From: CBDCPI01 sp965220245
Lineage (GTDB): Bacteria; Chloroflexota; Dehalococcoidia; Lucifugimonadales; UBA3495
Reading direction: 5' to 3'
Length of the DNA: 64,000 nucleotides
NCBI GenBank assembly: GCA_965220245.1
Contig: CBDCPI010000011.1
Location: 248,001 to 312,000, forward strand
Shown here: positions 43,814 through 52,731 of the stretch, piece by piece
Position numbering within the stretch: position 1 is the stretch's first letter
Layout: each line of letters begins with the position of its first letter
Position numbers and translations under genes: made by a program
The notes under the pieces: generated by a model
What the model saw: only the letters and a program-made list of their open reading frames with translations
The model's database searches: none
What the model was told of the DNA's origin: nothing

Positions 43814-44248
43814 TTACCTGTAAGCCCCTTGCCCGGCCAGATAACGGTGGCGCTGAACTAGGTCCGACAGCTTGATGTTGCGCAGGACCTCCTCCACCGC
43901 TTCTTCCACCGACTTCCAGACTTCCTGTTGGGCGCAGGACTCGGAGAACACGCAGTCGGTGGGGTGAATCAAGCAATCTAACGGCGACAAGCTACCGTCG
44001 AGAGTGCTCATCACCATGTGCAGATTGATGTCCTGGGGGTCCATTGCCAACCGGTGGCCGCCTTGGGGGCCCCGGCGGCTGACCACGAAGCCAAACTTGT
44101 GAAGGGTAGTCATTAGCTGGTCAAGGTAGGCCTCGGGGATCTCCTGATTACTTGCAATCTCCGCGGTTTGGAGTGGCCTTTGGCCGTGATGCAGGGCCAA
44201 CTCCACCAAGGCCCGGACTCCATAGTCAACTCGCATTGGAATTTTCAT
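43814..44248 (-). CDS. Rrf2-family transcriptional regulator
   Basis: A 144-aa winged-helix regulator: MKIPMRVDYGVRALVELALH, then AEIASNQEIPEAYLDQLMTT (recognition helix) and VVSRRGPQGGHRLA (wing). Three cysteines in the C-terminal half (CLIHPTDCVFSESC) are placed like the Fe-S ligands of IscR/RsrR-type proteins, so it may sense Fe-S or redox state. It precedes moeB-cysK, the likely target, and CymR-like Rrf2 proteins regulate cysteine synthesis in other bacteria. Confidence 0.9.
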   Translation of the reverse strand: MKIPMRVDYGVRALVELALHHGQRPLQTAEIASNQEIPEAYLDQLMTTLHKFGFVVSRRGPQGGHRLAMDPQDINLHMVMSTLDGSLSPLDCLIHPTDCVFSESCAQQEVWKSVEEAVEEVLRNIKLSDLVQRHRYLAGQGAYR

Positions 44249-44386
44249 GGCCGCTCCCTCCCTGGGGCTTGCGCCAATTGATTATATCACCGCGCCGAAG
44301 GCTTTTCCAACTTAGTTGATTACCAGACAGGACTGTCGCCCTCTGGGGTCGCCAAGACCACGGTCCGGACCGGGGCCGGGGTCGCA

Positions 44387-44857
44387 TCACCGGGGTTGTA
44401 TTACCAGGTAGGTGCTGAGGCCCTTGGCGATCAAAGTTTGCTGTTCGTCGGTCACCTCTCCTTCCACAACCACCACGCGGCGCCCGCTGCTGACGACTCG
44501 AGCGGTGGCGGTCAATTCCCCATTTGCCGCCGGGGCTATAAAGTTTACTTTAAGCTCGACCGTGACACTTCTTTCCCCAGGCCGGAGTCCCGACTTGACC
44601 GCCCGGTAAAAAGCATAGTCCACCAGAGTTGTAATCAGACCGCCTTGGACTACGCCGCTGTCTTGTAAATGGTGCTCCTGGATTTTCATGCTGGCGGTCC
44701 CCAAGCCCCCAGTGGACTCCCCTGGGAAGATGCCCAGCAAGCGGGCAAAAGAGGGCTGGGCGTCGCTGTCGAGGCCGGAATTATCACTGACCAAGATGCA
44801 CTGCTCCGAACATAGTTTATTCGCCGCTCTAAGTGGGGGGCCAGAAAGCAGACTCAC
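44387..44857 (-). CDS. PaaI-type hotdog thioesterase
   Basis: A 156-aa hotdog-fold protein. The core HHLQDSGVVQGGLITTLVDY carries the active-site loop; the usual HGG is here QGG, and an Asp (LVDYAF) follows in the catalytic position. SVTVELKVNFIAPA and a late VVEGEV strand complete the fold. It probably hydrolyses small or aromatic acyl-CoA thioesters. The first ~25 residues (LLSGPPLRAANKLCS) are not conserved, so a later start is possible. Confidence 0.8.
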   Translation of the reverse strand: MSLLSGPPLRAANKLCSEQCILVSDNSGLDSDAQPSFARLLGIFPGESTGGLGTASMKIQEHHLQDSGVVQGGLITTLVDYAFYRAVKSGLRPGERSVTVELKVNFIAPAANGELTATARVVSSGRRVVVVEGEVTDEQQTLIAKGLSTYLVIQPR

Positions 44858-45103
44858 ATAGGCAGACTCTAGGAAGCCGACTTAAAGACGCTTCCAGCCG
44901 AGTGTGGCTAGGATTCTAAGTATATCGTTGGCTGGGCGCTTCAGCGAGCCAGCACTGGGCGGGTCCCCAAGAACACCGCCAATAAACATACGATGCCGCA
45001 ATGGCGCCGTAATTACGGGTCTGGCTATAATGAATTAGCAGTCCGGTGTAGATGTGCCGGGGCAATGCCGGGTCAGCATTGCCGAAATCCTGCCGGAGGA
45101 TGA

Positions 45104-45496
45104 ATGGTCAAAGGCGTGTTTCTCGCCCTGGGGATCATGTTGGTGCTGGCGGCGATTCCCATCGTGGATTTGGTAGGTATACCCTTTGGCCCATTCATCG
45201 GGTCTTACTACGGGATTTCTTCAGCAGGTAGGGCTCATACCGAGCGGCCCTCCGGCGCCCCGCTCACCAGCGCTGAAATCGGGGCCTACGCCATCCGGGC
45301 CGGGGTATTCGGACTGGTCTTGGGTCTGCTGGTGTTGCTGATTATGGTGGTGGTTGGCGCCAGCTTGATGGTGACCATCGATCTCAGCCAACGCTTCGTC
45401 TGGCTCCTGTGGTTGGCAATCGCGGTTTTCACCCTGTACACCGCAACTATGTCGGCTTTGGGAGCGATGTACCGCCAGCTCAAAGCGGCCAGGTAG
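45104..45496 (+). CDS. Small hypothetical membrane protein
   Basis: A 130-aa protein with about three hydrophobic segments: residues 5-27 (VFLALGIMLVLAAIPIVDLV), 67-92 (AGVFGLVLGLLVLLIMVVVG), and 98-120. The stretch between the first two (GPFIGSYYGISSAGRA) contains a Gly-rich turn. No family recognised. GGAGGATGA precedes the ATG and a TATAAT hexamer is at 45026-45031. It lies just upstream of the prenyltransferase gene, so it could be part of its operon. Bases 44858-45025 hold no feature I recognise. Confidence 0.6.
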   Translation: MVKGVFLALGIMLVLAAIPIVDLVGIPFGPFIGSYYGISSAGRAHTERPSGAPLTSAEIGAYAIRAGVFGLVLGLLVLLIMVVVGASLMVTIDLSQRFVWLLWLAIAVFTLYTATMSALGAMYRQLKAAR

Positions 45497-45550
45497 ACCA
45501 AAATATACTGCGGACCACCCGCCAGAGTTAACGCCGGAGTCCAAAGTTAA

Positions 45551-46498
45551 GTGAGAACGGCAGGAAAAACCTACAAGCCGGCAAGCCGGAGCTTTGCCTC
45601 CACTCGTCCTGGGGCCCTCTTCTTGGCTTTGAGGCCACAGCAGTGGATAAAAAACGCTCTGATTTTCCTACCGTTCCTGTTCGCAATACGGCAGGCTTGG
45701 GCTTTGGACGACTTGGGGCCGGTGCCGGGACTTATCAGCAGCTTATTGGTGCTTTTCGCCGCGTTTTGCGCCTTGTCCGGAGGAGTGTACCTTCTTAACG
45801 ACCTGTCCGACCGCCGGGCGGACCAACTACATCCACAAAAGAAACGCCGCCCTATTGCCTCCGGGGCGATTGGAGTTCCCACGGCGTTGACCTCAATGGG
45901 TGTACTGCTGGCTGCCGGGTTGGCCGCCATGTTCTGGGTCGACCTAGTGCTTGGCGGCATTGGTGTGCTGTACTTGGGGATCAACTTAGCCTACTCCTTG
46001 GGGATGAAGCGGATAGTCCTTGTCGACGTGATGGCGGTGGCTAGCGGTTACGTCATCCGAGCAGTGGCCGGAGCGGTGGCCATCAACGTTGTTCCATCTC
46101 CCTGGCTTTACGCCACCACTGGGGCGGCCGCCATGTTCATCGTGTTGGGACGGCGCTACGCCGAGGTGCGTTTGGCGGGCGACGGAATGGCTGAGCAGCG
46201 AACGGTGTTGAGCAAGTATGCCGGGCCCTTCATCGGCCAACTGCTGACCATATCGGCGGCCGCGGCGTGGTTAAGCTATACTCTTTATGTGGTGGAAGCT
46301 GACAACTTGCCTCAAAACAACACCATGCTCTTGACCGTCCCCCTGGTGACTTTGGGACTGTTTCGGTACTTGTACCTCTTGAACACCAGCGACGAGGCCG
46401 AGGCTCCGGAGCAGCTAATCATCCGCGACCTTCCTATGGTCTTGTCGGTGATCGGTTGGACGGTGGTTGCTTCCTTGGTATTGGTCCTGAATGATTAA
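45551..46498 (+). CDS. UbiA-family prenyltransferase (decaprenyl-phosphate phosphoribosyltransferase-like)
   Basis: A 315-aa polytopic membrane enzyme with about eight helices. Motif 1, LNDLSDRRADQLHPQKKRRP, is the NDxxDxxxD metal site plus basic strip of the UbiA family. Motif 2 reads LGMKRIVLVDVMAVASGYVI. The RPQQWIKNALIFLPFLFA opening and motif 2 form match DPPR synthase (UbiA/DprE pathway) and related polyprenol-phosphate glycosyl donors. The start is GTG at 45551. Precise acceptor is inferred from those motifs. Confidence 0.82.
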   Translation: MRTAGKTYKPASRSFASTRPGALFLALRPQQWIKNALIFLPFLFAIRQAWALDDLGPVPGLISSLLVLFAAFCALSGGVYLLNDLSDRRADQLHPQKKRRPIASGAIGVPTALTSMGVLLAAGLAAMFWVDLVLGGIGVLYLGINLAYSLGMKRIVLVDVMAVASGYVIRAVAGAVAINVVPSPWLYATTGAAAMFIVLGRRYAEVRLAGDGMAEQRTVLSKYAGPFIGQLLTISAAAAWLSYTLYVVEADNLPQNNTMLLTVPLVTLGLFRYLYLLNTSDEAEAPEQLIIRDLPMVLSVIGWTVVASLVLVLND

Positions 46499-46533
46499 GC
46501 TGCCCCTCCCGGCAAAGGCTTGGAGTATGCCCC

Positions 46534-47706
46534 ATGCAATTATCTGAACCCGCCGGTGGCTTGGACTCGTCCCCCGGGACTGTCCGGGCGCCAGGAGCCC
46601 AGCCGCAAGGTTCCCAGGACCGAAAGGCAGGACCGGCGGTGGTGGCGGTGGTTGCCACTCGGCCGGAGACTGTGCTGGATGACGTGCAACGAGCGATGGA
46701 CTGGGCCGGCGTTTCCGAACACCTGACTCCGGACGCAGCCACGCTCCTGAAGATCAACATTTCTTGGCAACACTGGTACCCCGGTTGCTCCACCACTCCT
46801 TGGCAATTGGAAGGCGTGATCAACGCCTTGAGAAACTTGGGGTTTCCGGAGTTAATCGCCGCGCATAACGGAACGGTGGTGGTGGACTCCTTCGAGGGGG
46901 AGGCCAAGAACAAGCATAAGGTGGTACAGGACAAGCACAATCTGCCCGCGGTCCACTTGGATACGCCGCCCAACCGGTGGGTGGAATACCGGCCAAAGGC
47001 GGAGATGTTGGTGCTGGACGACATCTTTCCCGAGGGAATCCAGATTCCCGAGTGCTTCGCCGGGACTAACATCGTACATCTGCCCACGATGAAGACCCAC
47101 GTATTCACCACCATGACCGGGGCCATGAAGAACGCCTTCGGCGGTCTGCTGCATCGCAAGCGCCACTGGACCCACTCGGTGATTCACGAGACCCTGGTGG
47201 ACCTGCTGGCCATTCAGCAGGAGATTCACCGAGGTATATTCGCCGTAATGGACGGCACCTTCGCCGGGGATGGGCCTGGCCCTCGGGCAATGCGCTGGCA
47301 CATCAAGGACCGCATCCTGGCCAGCGCCGATCAGGTGGCCATCGACGCCGTGGCTGCCAAGATGATGGGCTTCGATCCTATGGAAATCGAGTTCATCCGC
47401 TTGGCCCACGAGCGGGGTTTGGGCTGCGGCGATGTGTCCCAAATTCAAGTAGTGGGCGAAGATATCAGCCAGGTGAACTGGCGTTTTAGCGGCGTAGAAA
47501 ACACCTTGGCGAGCCGGGGCCAGAAGCTGATCTACTGGGGACCGCTAAAGCCCATAGAAAGGCTGCTCTTAAGGTCCCCGTTAGTCGCCTTGTCCTTCCT
47601 GGCATCCAACCTTTATCACAACGGCTACTGGTTGAACACCAAGGGCCAAAGGCGTATCAAAGCCGCCCTTGACACCGAATGGGGGCGTCTTTTTCAGGCG
47701 TATTGA
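46534..47706 (+). CDS. DUF362 family protein
   Basis: A 390-aa protein of the DUF362 family. Its members are often iron-sulfur proteins, but no ferredoxin Cys cluster is present here. The family core runs from about residue 60: LLKINISWQHWYPGCSTTPW, then LPTMKTHVFTTMTGAMKNAF and the late DGTFAGDGPGPRAM. The first ~40 residues are Pro/Gly-rich and not conserved, so the true start may be later. It starts 35 nt after the prenyltransferase gene, implying co-transcription. Function unknown. Confidence 0.82.
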   Translation: MQLSEPAGGLDSSPGTVRAPGAQPQGSQDRKAGPAVVAVVATRPETVLDDVQRAMDWAGVSEHLTPDAATLLKINISWQHWYPGCSTTPWQLEGVINALRNLGFPELIAAHNGTVVVDSFEGEAKNKHKVVQDKHNLPAVHLDTPPNRWVEYRPKAEMLVLDDIFPEGIQIPECFAGTNIVHLPTMKTHVFTTMTGAMKNAFGGLLHRKRHWTHSVIHETLVDLLAIQQEIHRGIFAVMDGTFAGDGPGPRAMRWHIKDRILASADQVAIDAVAAKMMGFDPMEIEFIRLAHERGLGCGDVSQIQVVGEDISQVNWRFSGVENTLASRGQKLIYWGPLKPIERLLLRSPLVALSFLASNLYHNGYWLNTKGQRRIKAALDTEWGRLFQAY

Positions 47707-47772
47707 ATCCAGACTGATTAAAGGTCAAATATTGAAGCCGCATAAAGTAGTATCCAAGGCTGGTGATCCCAG

Positions 47773-48864
47773 ATGGACGTAGCCATCATCGGTCTGCCGC
47801 AGAGCGGTAAGACCACCGTGTTTAATGCCCTTACCAAAGGCAACGCTAGGACCATGAGTGGCGGCGAGGTGAATGTAGGTGTGGTCAAGGTTGCCGATTC
47901 CCGGGTAGACGGGCTGACGGAGATATATGTAAGTAGAAAGACCATCTACGCCGAGATCAAGTATTGGGACCTGCCTGGCCCGGAGTCCTTGGCCAAATCT
48001 CAGGGCATCGGCGGCAGGTACTTAAATGTATTGGAGGCTGCCGACGCTTTTTTGGTGGTAGTGCGTACCTTTACCGATCCGGTGGTGCCCTTTCCAACAC
48101 AATCCGGTGGGGATGGCCCAGACCCGAGGCGGGACTTGTCGACTTTGCTGGAAGAACTGGCTTGGGCCGACTTGATAGCGATGGAACGGGCTGTCGAAAG
48201 GTTGGAGGATGGGATCAAGAAGTCCAAACCGGCGGTCCGCCCGGCCTTAGTGAATCAATTGGATGCGGTCCGAAAAGTCAAGAGCGGGTTGGAAGAAGGG
48301 ACTCCCCTGCGCCAGCAGCAGCTAACGGCTTCAGAGTCGGCTTCGGTGGCCAACTATCAACTCCTGACCGGCAAACCGGTGATCGTGGTCTTTAATACCG
48401 ACGAAACCGGACCGGAAACCTATCTGGCCGATTTGGAGCTAACCCAGCATCTTGCCCTGGACCTAGGCCAGGTCAGCTTATGCGGCAAGCTGGAAGCTGA
48501 TCTTGCCCTGATGCCCGAAGAAGAAGCGGCCGAATTCCGGAGCGAGCTTGGACTGGGAGAATCGGCAGTATCGCAAGTGGTGAAGCTAAGCTATCAAATC
48601 TTGGGCTTGGTGTCCTTCCTGACTGTGGGTGATGACGAGGTACGAGCGTGGAGCGTCCCGTTGGGTACTCCGGCCCAGCAAGCCGCCGGCACCATCCACA
48701 CCGATTTCCAGCGAGGTTTTATCCGGGCCGAAGTAATTCCCTATGATGACTTGGTGCGCTGCGGCAGCATTTCTCAAGGACGTAAGGAAGGGGTGTTGCG
48801 GTCGGAGGGCAAGACCTATCCGGTGCAAGACGGCGACGTGATTAACTTTCTGGTCAATGTTTGA
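47773..48864 (+). CDS. ychF: Redox-regulated ATPase/GTPase YchF
   Basis: A 363-aa Obg-family P-loop protein. G1 is GLPQSGKTTVFNAL (residues 6-19), G3 is in WDLPGPESL. The G4 position reads NTDE, matching the altered NxxE that makes YchF prefer ATP over GTP. A coiled coil follows, then the TGS domain at the C-terminus (FLTVGDDEVRAW to GDVINFLVNV). It associates with ribosomes and the proteasome-like stress response in other species. Confidence 0.9.
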   Translation: MDVAIIGLPQSGKTTVFNALTKGNARTMSGGEVNVGVVKVADSRVDGLTEIYVSRKTIYAEIKYWDLPGPESLAKSQGIGGRYLNVLEAADAFLVVVRTFTDPVVPFPTQSGGDGPDPRRDLSTLLEELAWADLIAMERAVERLEDGIKKSKPAVRPALVNQLDAVRKVKSGLEEGTPLRQQQLTASESASVANYQLLTGKPVIVVFNTDETGPETYLADLELTQHLALDLGQVSLCGKLEADLALMPEEEAAEFRSELGLGESAVSQVVKLSYQILGLVSFLTVGDDEVRAWSVPLGTPAQQAAGTIHTDFQRGFIRAEVIPYDDLVRCGSISQGRKEGVLRSEGKTYPVQDGDVINFLVNV

Positions 48865-48872
48865 TCCGGTGG

Positions 48873-49247
48873 CTAGGTTGACCCGGACCGCTCTTCCAAC
48901 CGCTTGGCGAAACTAAGCTCGTGGGAATCGGGGTCGTTGATGTGGAAGTAACGCTCTCCCCAACTGGCGTCGCGGGGAGAAGTGGAGGGAGTCAACCCGG
49001 CGCCCACCAACCGGGTATAAATGACGTCCACATCGTCTACGTAGAAGATCAGCCGTCCCCACCAACTCCAGCCGCCTTCGGTGGCCAGGATAAGGTTCAA
49101 GTAGCCGTCGCCGACCCTGAAGCTGGTAAAGGACGCTGCCGCTCCACCATAGAGCATATCCAGACCCACCTGGTTGCGGTAGAAATCCACCGACTTCGCC
49201 ATGTCGAGCACCGCCAAGGTAACCGCGCTGATTTTTTGGACGGTCAA
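48873..49247 (-). CDS. VOC-family protein
   Basis: A 124-aa single-domain vicinal-oxygen-chelate protein: ISAVTLAVLDMAKSVDFYRN first strand, LIFYVDDVDVIYTRLVGAG, and the closing FHINDPDSHELSFA with the metal Glu. This form resembles bleomycin-resistance or glyoxalase-like members. Start at TTG 49247 is chosen from GGGAGAGG 3-10 nt before it and from the family N-terminus; the sequence further upstream belongs to the adjacent kinase-like gene. Confidence 0.82.
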   Translation of the reverse strand: MTVQKISAVTLAVLDMAKSVDFYRNQVGLDMLYGGAAASFTSFRVGDGYLNLILATEGGWSWWGRLIFYVDDVDVIYTRLVGAGLTPSTSPRDASWGERYFHINDPDSHELSFAKRLEERSGST

Positions 49248-49267
49248 AGCCTCTCCCTTGAGTGACT

Positions 49268-49978
49268 CTATCTCCGGCGACGACGGTAGCGCCCGGGGAG
49301 CCCGGGGTAAACCCCTTCGGTCAACACCCAGGCGACCCGGTCCCGCAGGGCGGCAACCTCGTTTGGGTGCAGCAACTCCAGCATACCCATCAGAGAGCCT
49401 TTGGGCGACTCCAACTCGCGGGACAGCTTTTCCAGCCGTTTGAGCAGCGGCTTGGGAATCTTCTCTCCGCTGAAGTCCCAAATGACCGTTCTGATTTTGG
49501 TGTCGGAGTGGAAGGTGAGACCGTGGTCGATGCTCCACAGTTTGCCGTTGGCGTCTAGAAGCAGATGGTTGGGCTTGCGGTCGGTGCTATTGGCAATCAA
49601 GTCGAAGCAAGCAATAGTCCTTAGCTGCGGCGCACTGCGCTCGGTAAGGGAGTAATAATTCTGCTTGGGATCGTGGTCCACAAACCGTTGCACCGTACCG
49701 ACGCCGTATGGGCCGTCCCGGATGGTGGTGAAGGGAATGAAGTCCCACCCGAGGACCTGGCTAAGCAGATAAGCGGCGTACTCGCGCTTGTAGAGGGTCC
49801 CCGAGGGGAAGTCCCAGAGGGGAGACTCTCCGTCACGGGGTTTGTAGATTCCGAAGCTGGTCTGGCCGTCCAGTTGAAGCTGCACCACGAAGGTGTAGTT
49901 GGAGCCCAACGGAGTTAGCTTGCAGGATACAATCTCTCCGTGCTGGATTATATCGCGGGAAGACCGTTCGACACTCAA
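49268..49978 (-). CDS. PI3/4-kinase-like protein, SCO1664 family
   Basis: A 236-aa protein with phosphatidylinositol 3/4-kinase fold. The P-loop-like strand is GIYKPRDGE, the catalytic DLIANSTDRKPNHLLL carries the D-x-N pattern, and SIDHGLTF matches the DFG-like DHG. Such bacterial proteins (SCO1664 family) are found mainly in Actinobacteria and Chloroflexota beside DUF3090; their substrate is unknown. DUF3090 is indeed the upstream neighbour, 31 nt away. Start at TTG 49978. Confidence 0.88.
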   Translation of the reverse strand: MSVERSSRDIIQHGEIVSCKLTPLGSNYTFVVQLQLDGQTSFGIYKPRDGESPLWDFPSGTLYKREYAAYLLSQVLGWDFIPFTTIRDGPYGVGTVQRFVDHDPKQNYYSLTERSAPQLRTIACFDLIANSTDRKPNHLLLDANGKLWSIDHGLTFHSDTKIRTVIWDFSGEKIPKPLLKRLEKLSRELESPKGSLMGMLELLHPNEVAALRDRVAWVLTEGVYPGLPGRYRRRRR

Positions 49979-50009
49979 CTGGCAGTCCTGTTAAGCACGC
50001 TCCCCGAAG

Positions 50010-50540
50010 TCAGCCGGACTCAAACACCGTGTGGCCGTTGGACCTCGGGCAAACATGCCCTTCAGGGTTTATGGGCAAGCCGCACAGGAAGCAACTGGGA
50101 CGCCCGGCGGCGCAAATGCGCAACGCCTCCTCTGCTAGGGTGGATGCCTGTTCAGTCGTTATCCAAAAACTGACCGACGACGCTTCTTCGGTCGACTCCT
50201 CGGCTTCTACCTCGTAAGCCGAAAGCCCGAAGGAGTTGTTGTCGACATCATGCACCAGCGATAACTGTCCGGCTTTGAAGTCCAAGGAAAGCGGGTCGCC
50301 GCGCCATTCCGCATCGACCGGCTTGCTGGGCCGCGCCCGGTCTTCCGACCCTAGATTCTGGGTCGCCTCTTGCAACCGGAGCCCAAGCTGGAAGAGCAAC
50401 TCTTTCTCCAGCCATACGGTGCCGTAGGCGCTCCCTCCCTCGATTACCAGTTGGAAGGTCCTGCGGCCGGGTTCACCAAAGGTCTTGGCTTCGATGTGGG
50501 AAAGGGACCCCAGAGTGTATTTGGCCTGTCGAGATTCCAT
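50010..50540 (-). CDS. DUF3090 family protein
   Basis: A 176-aa protein of the DUF3090 family. It has the ELLFQLGLRLQEAT helix and a C-terminal zinc-like CFLCGLPINPEGHVCPRSNG. It is conserved next to SCO1664-type kinases. In Actinobacteria a histidine-phosphatase-like gene (MSMEG_4193 type) usually accompanies them; none is found here. Function unknown. Confidence 0.87.
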   Translation of the reverse strand: MESRQAKYTLGSLSHIEAKTFGEPGRRTFQLVIEGGSAYGTVWLEKELLFQLGLRLQEATQNLGSEDRARPSKPVDAEWRGDPLSLDFKAGQLSLVHDVDNNSFGLSAYEVEAEESTEEASSVSFWITTEQASTLAEEALRICAAGRPSCFLCGLPINPEGHVCPRSNGHTVFESG

Positions 50541-50660
50541 GGCGACTATAATAGCTCTATCAAAACGCCTCTGACAAGGGAATTATTATGCGTTACCCCC
50601 TATCCGCTGAAATCGAGATAGTTGTGGGCGGTTGGGTTGAGGAAAGCCGGCCGGCTGGTC

Positions 50661-52184
50661 TTACCCAATGCTCCGGGACCGGTATTGAAGCGCTTCCGCC
50701 AGATGGGACACGGTGATTCCCTCGCTCGCCTCCAAATCGGCGATGGTCCGAGACACCTTGAGGATACGGTGGAACGCTCTGGCGGACAGGTTGAGCCGCT
50801 GGGTAGCCGTCTGAAGCAAGCCTTTGGCGGCATCGTCCAGGGGACAGAACTTCCAGACCTCGGCCGGTCCCATCTCGGAGTTGCATAGGAAGCCCTTCTC
50901 TTTGAACCGGTCCCTTTGGACTCCCCGAGCTATTTCCACCCGCTTTCGCAAGCGTTCCGAGTCCTCGGCCGGTTCTTGGTCCACCAGCTTTTCATACTCC
51001 ACCGGCGGCATCTCAACGAAAACATCGATGCGGTCCAGCAGGGGCCCGCTGACTCGCTTCTGATAGCGGGCGACGGTGGACGGGGAACAAGTGCACTCGG
51101 TGCGCGGGTGGGTGTGGAAACCGCAGGGACAAGGATTCATTGCGGCCACCAGCATGAAGCTGGCCGGGTAGGTAACCGAGCCGCTTACCCGGCTGATGGT
51201 AACCACTTTGTCTTCAAGAGGCTGCCGCAAAGACTCCAGCGCCGCGTGGTTGAACTCAGGAAGTTCATCTAAAAACAGCACACCCCGATGGCTCAGGGTG
51301 ATTTCTCCAGGCTTGATCGTTTTACCCCCGCCGACTAGACCGGCGTTGGAAATGGTGTAATGGGGGGACCGGAAAGGGCGGCGCAGCACCAACGGGTTGT
51401 CCGGAGGCAGGCTTCCATTGACGCTGCCTATCTTGGTTACCTCCAGCGCCTCGGCCGAGGACATCTGGGGCAAGATCGTAGGCAAGCACCTGGCCAAAAG
51501 GGTCTTACCACTGCCGGGAGGGCCGTTGAATAACAGATTGTGAAATCCGGCAGCGGCCACCTCGAGGGCCCTTTTGGCATGGTCTTGACCCTTCACGTGG
51601 GCCAGATTAAGGGCGTCGGGGAGCGGTTGAGACGCTTCGGGCGGGAACCCGCTGGCGGCAACCGGCTCGATGAGTAGTTCACCTCTAAAGTGACTGACCA
51701 GGGTTGCCAAGTCGGGCACCGGAAAGACCTGGATTCCTTCCACCAAGGCCGCCTCAACCGCGTCTTGGGTGGGTACGTATACCGAGGTGAACCCCTGTTG
51801 CCGGGCCACTGACACCATGGCCAAGATTCCGGTAGTGTGGCGCAGGCTGCCGTCCAAGGAAAGCTCGCCCAGAAACACCGAGTGGCCCAAAGCCAAGTCC
51901 AACTGCCCGGAGCTAAGCAGAATCCCCACCGCGATGGGCAGATCGTAGGCCGGTCCCGCTTTCTTCAAGTCGGCGGGCGCCAGGTTGACCGTAATGCGGC
52001 GCAGGGGGAACTCGCAGCCGCTATTGCGCAGAGCGGCCCGCACCCGTTCCCGTGCTTCTTGGACCGCAGTATCGGGCAGTCCCACAATGTTGAAGGCCGG
52101 CAAGCCGGGGGAAATGTCGACTTCTACTTGGACGATAAGGCCGTCCAAGCCGATTACAGCACAACTCTGAGCGGTGGCTAGCAC
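50661..52184 (-). CDS. YifB/ComM-like Mg-chelatase-fold AAA+ ATPase
   Basis: A 507-aa protein of the YifB/ComM group. It has an N-terminal Lon-protease-like beta fold (VQVEVDISPGLPAFNIVGLP), then the AAA+ domain with Walker A NGPPGSGKTLLARC and Walker B LFLDELPEF, a CPCGFHTHPRTECTCS metal-binding loop, and the Mg-chelatase C-terminal domain. ComM is a branch-migration helicase in natural transformation. Start GTG at 52184 has AAAGGAG 10 nt upstream; four 13-bp repeats lie in the leader. Confidence 0.9.
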   Translation of the reverse strand: MLATAQSCAVIGLDGLIVQVEVDISPGLPAFNIVGLPDTAVQEARERVRAALRNSGCEFPLRRITVNLAPADLKKAGPAYDLPIAVGILLSSGQLDLALGHSVFLGELSLDGSLRHTTGILAMVSVARQQGFTSVYVPTQDAVEAALVEGIQVFPVPDLATLVSHFRGELLIEPVAASGFPPEASQPLPDALNLAHVKGQDHAKRALEVAAAGFHNLLFNGPPGSGKTLLARCLPTILPQMSSAEALEVTKIGSVNGSLPPDNPLVLRRPFRSPHYTISNAGLVGGGKTIKPGEITLSHRGVLFLDELPEFNHAALESLRQPLEDKVVTISRVSGSVTYPASFMLVAAMNPCPCGFHTHPRTECTCSPSTVARYQKRVSGPLLDRIDVFVEMPPVEYEKLVDQEPAEDSERLRKRVEIARGVQRDRFKEKGFLCNSEMGPAEVWKFCPLDDAAKGLLQTATQRLNLSARAFHRILKVSRTIADLEASEGITVSHLAEALQYRSRSIG

Positions 52185-52211
52185 AGGAACTGCTCCTTTA
52201 CGCCGGCCCGG

Positions 52212-52263
52212 TTGTCCCCATTGTTTGTCCCCATTGTTTGTCCTCATTGTTTGTCCTCATTGT
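52212..52263. repeat. Tandem repeat, 4 x 13 bp, in the yifB leader
   Basis: TTGTCCCCATTGT occurs twice, then TTGTCCTCATTGT twice, head to tail, 28-80 bp before the yifB GTG. The copies differ by one base. Repeat number could vary between strains and alter expression. Confidence 0.9.
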
Positions 52264-52452
52264 AAGGTAGAACCTGAAAGGAGGACTCCGGTGGGCGTCC
52301 CTTGGCAGCAGAACAGGTTAAAGTAGCGCGCTTAGTCACAGTACGGAACGGGGAAAGAGAGCAGAGTACCGGACAATCTCCGTTGGCAGACTCCTCTCGC
52401 GGCGTTAACTATACGGTAAGAAGTCCGGCGGCGCTACGGCCGGAAGACAGTA

Positions 52453-52697
52453 GTAACTGTTCAGAGTTGGTGAGGTGAAGATGATCCCTTTACGACATTC
52501 TGAAGCTCAACCGTCATTCCCGCGCAGGCCGAAATCCAGAAATGCCTCTGAAGCTCGACCGTCATTCCCGCGCAGGCCGGAATCCAGAAATGCCAAGGAA
52601 AAGAAACGTTGCTGGTTGCAAACGCTTCTGGATTCCGTCTCAAGGCCGGAATGACGGGTTAGGGGCTTGGAATGACATATCAAGTCTGAACAGTTAC
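52453..52697. mobile_element. IS66-type MITE, copy C (245 bp)
   Basis: Ends GTAACTGTTCAGA and TCTGAACAGTTAC. AAGACAGTA is found directly before the left end and again 4-5 nt after the right end (52702-52710), consistent with a target duplication plus a few inserted bases. The interior contains two copies of CGTCATTCCCGCGCAGGCC in tandem and an inverted one, forming a long hairpin. The sequence 52264-52452 between this and the yifB repeats shows nothing recognisable. Confidence 0.8.
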
Positions 52698-52731
52698 CCT
52701 AAAGACAGTAGACCAAGTTCAGCAACCTTGG

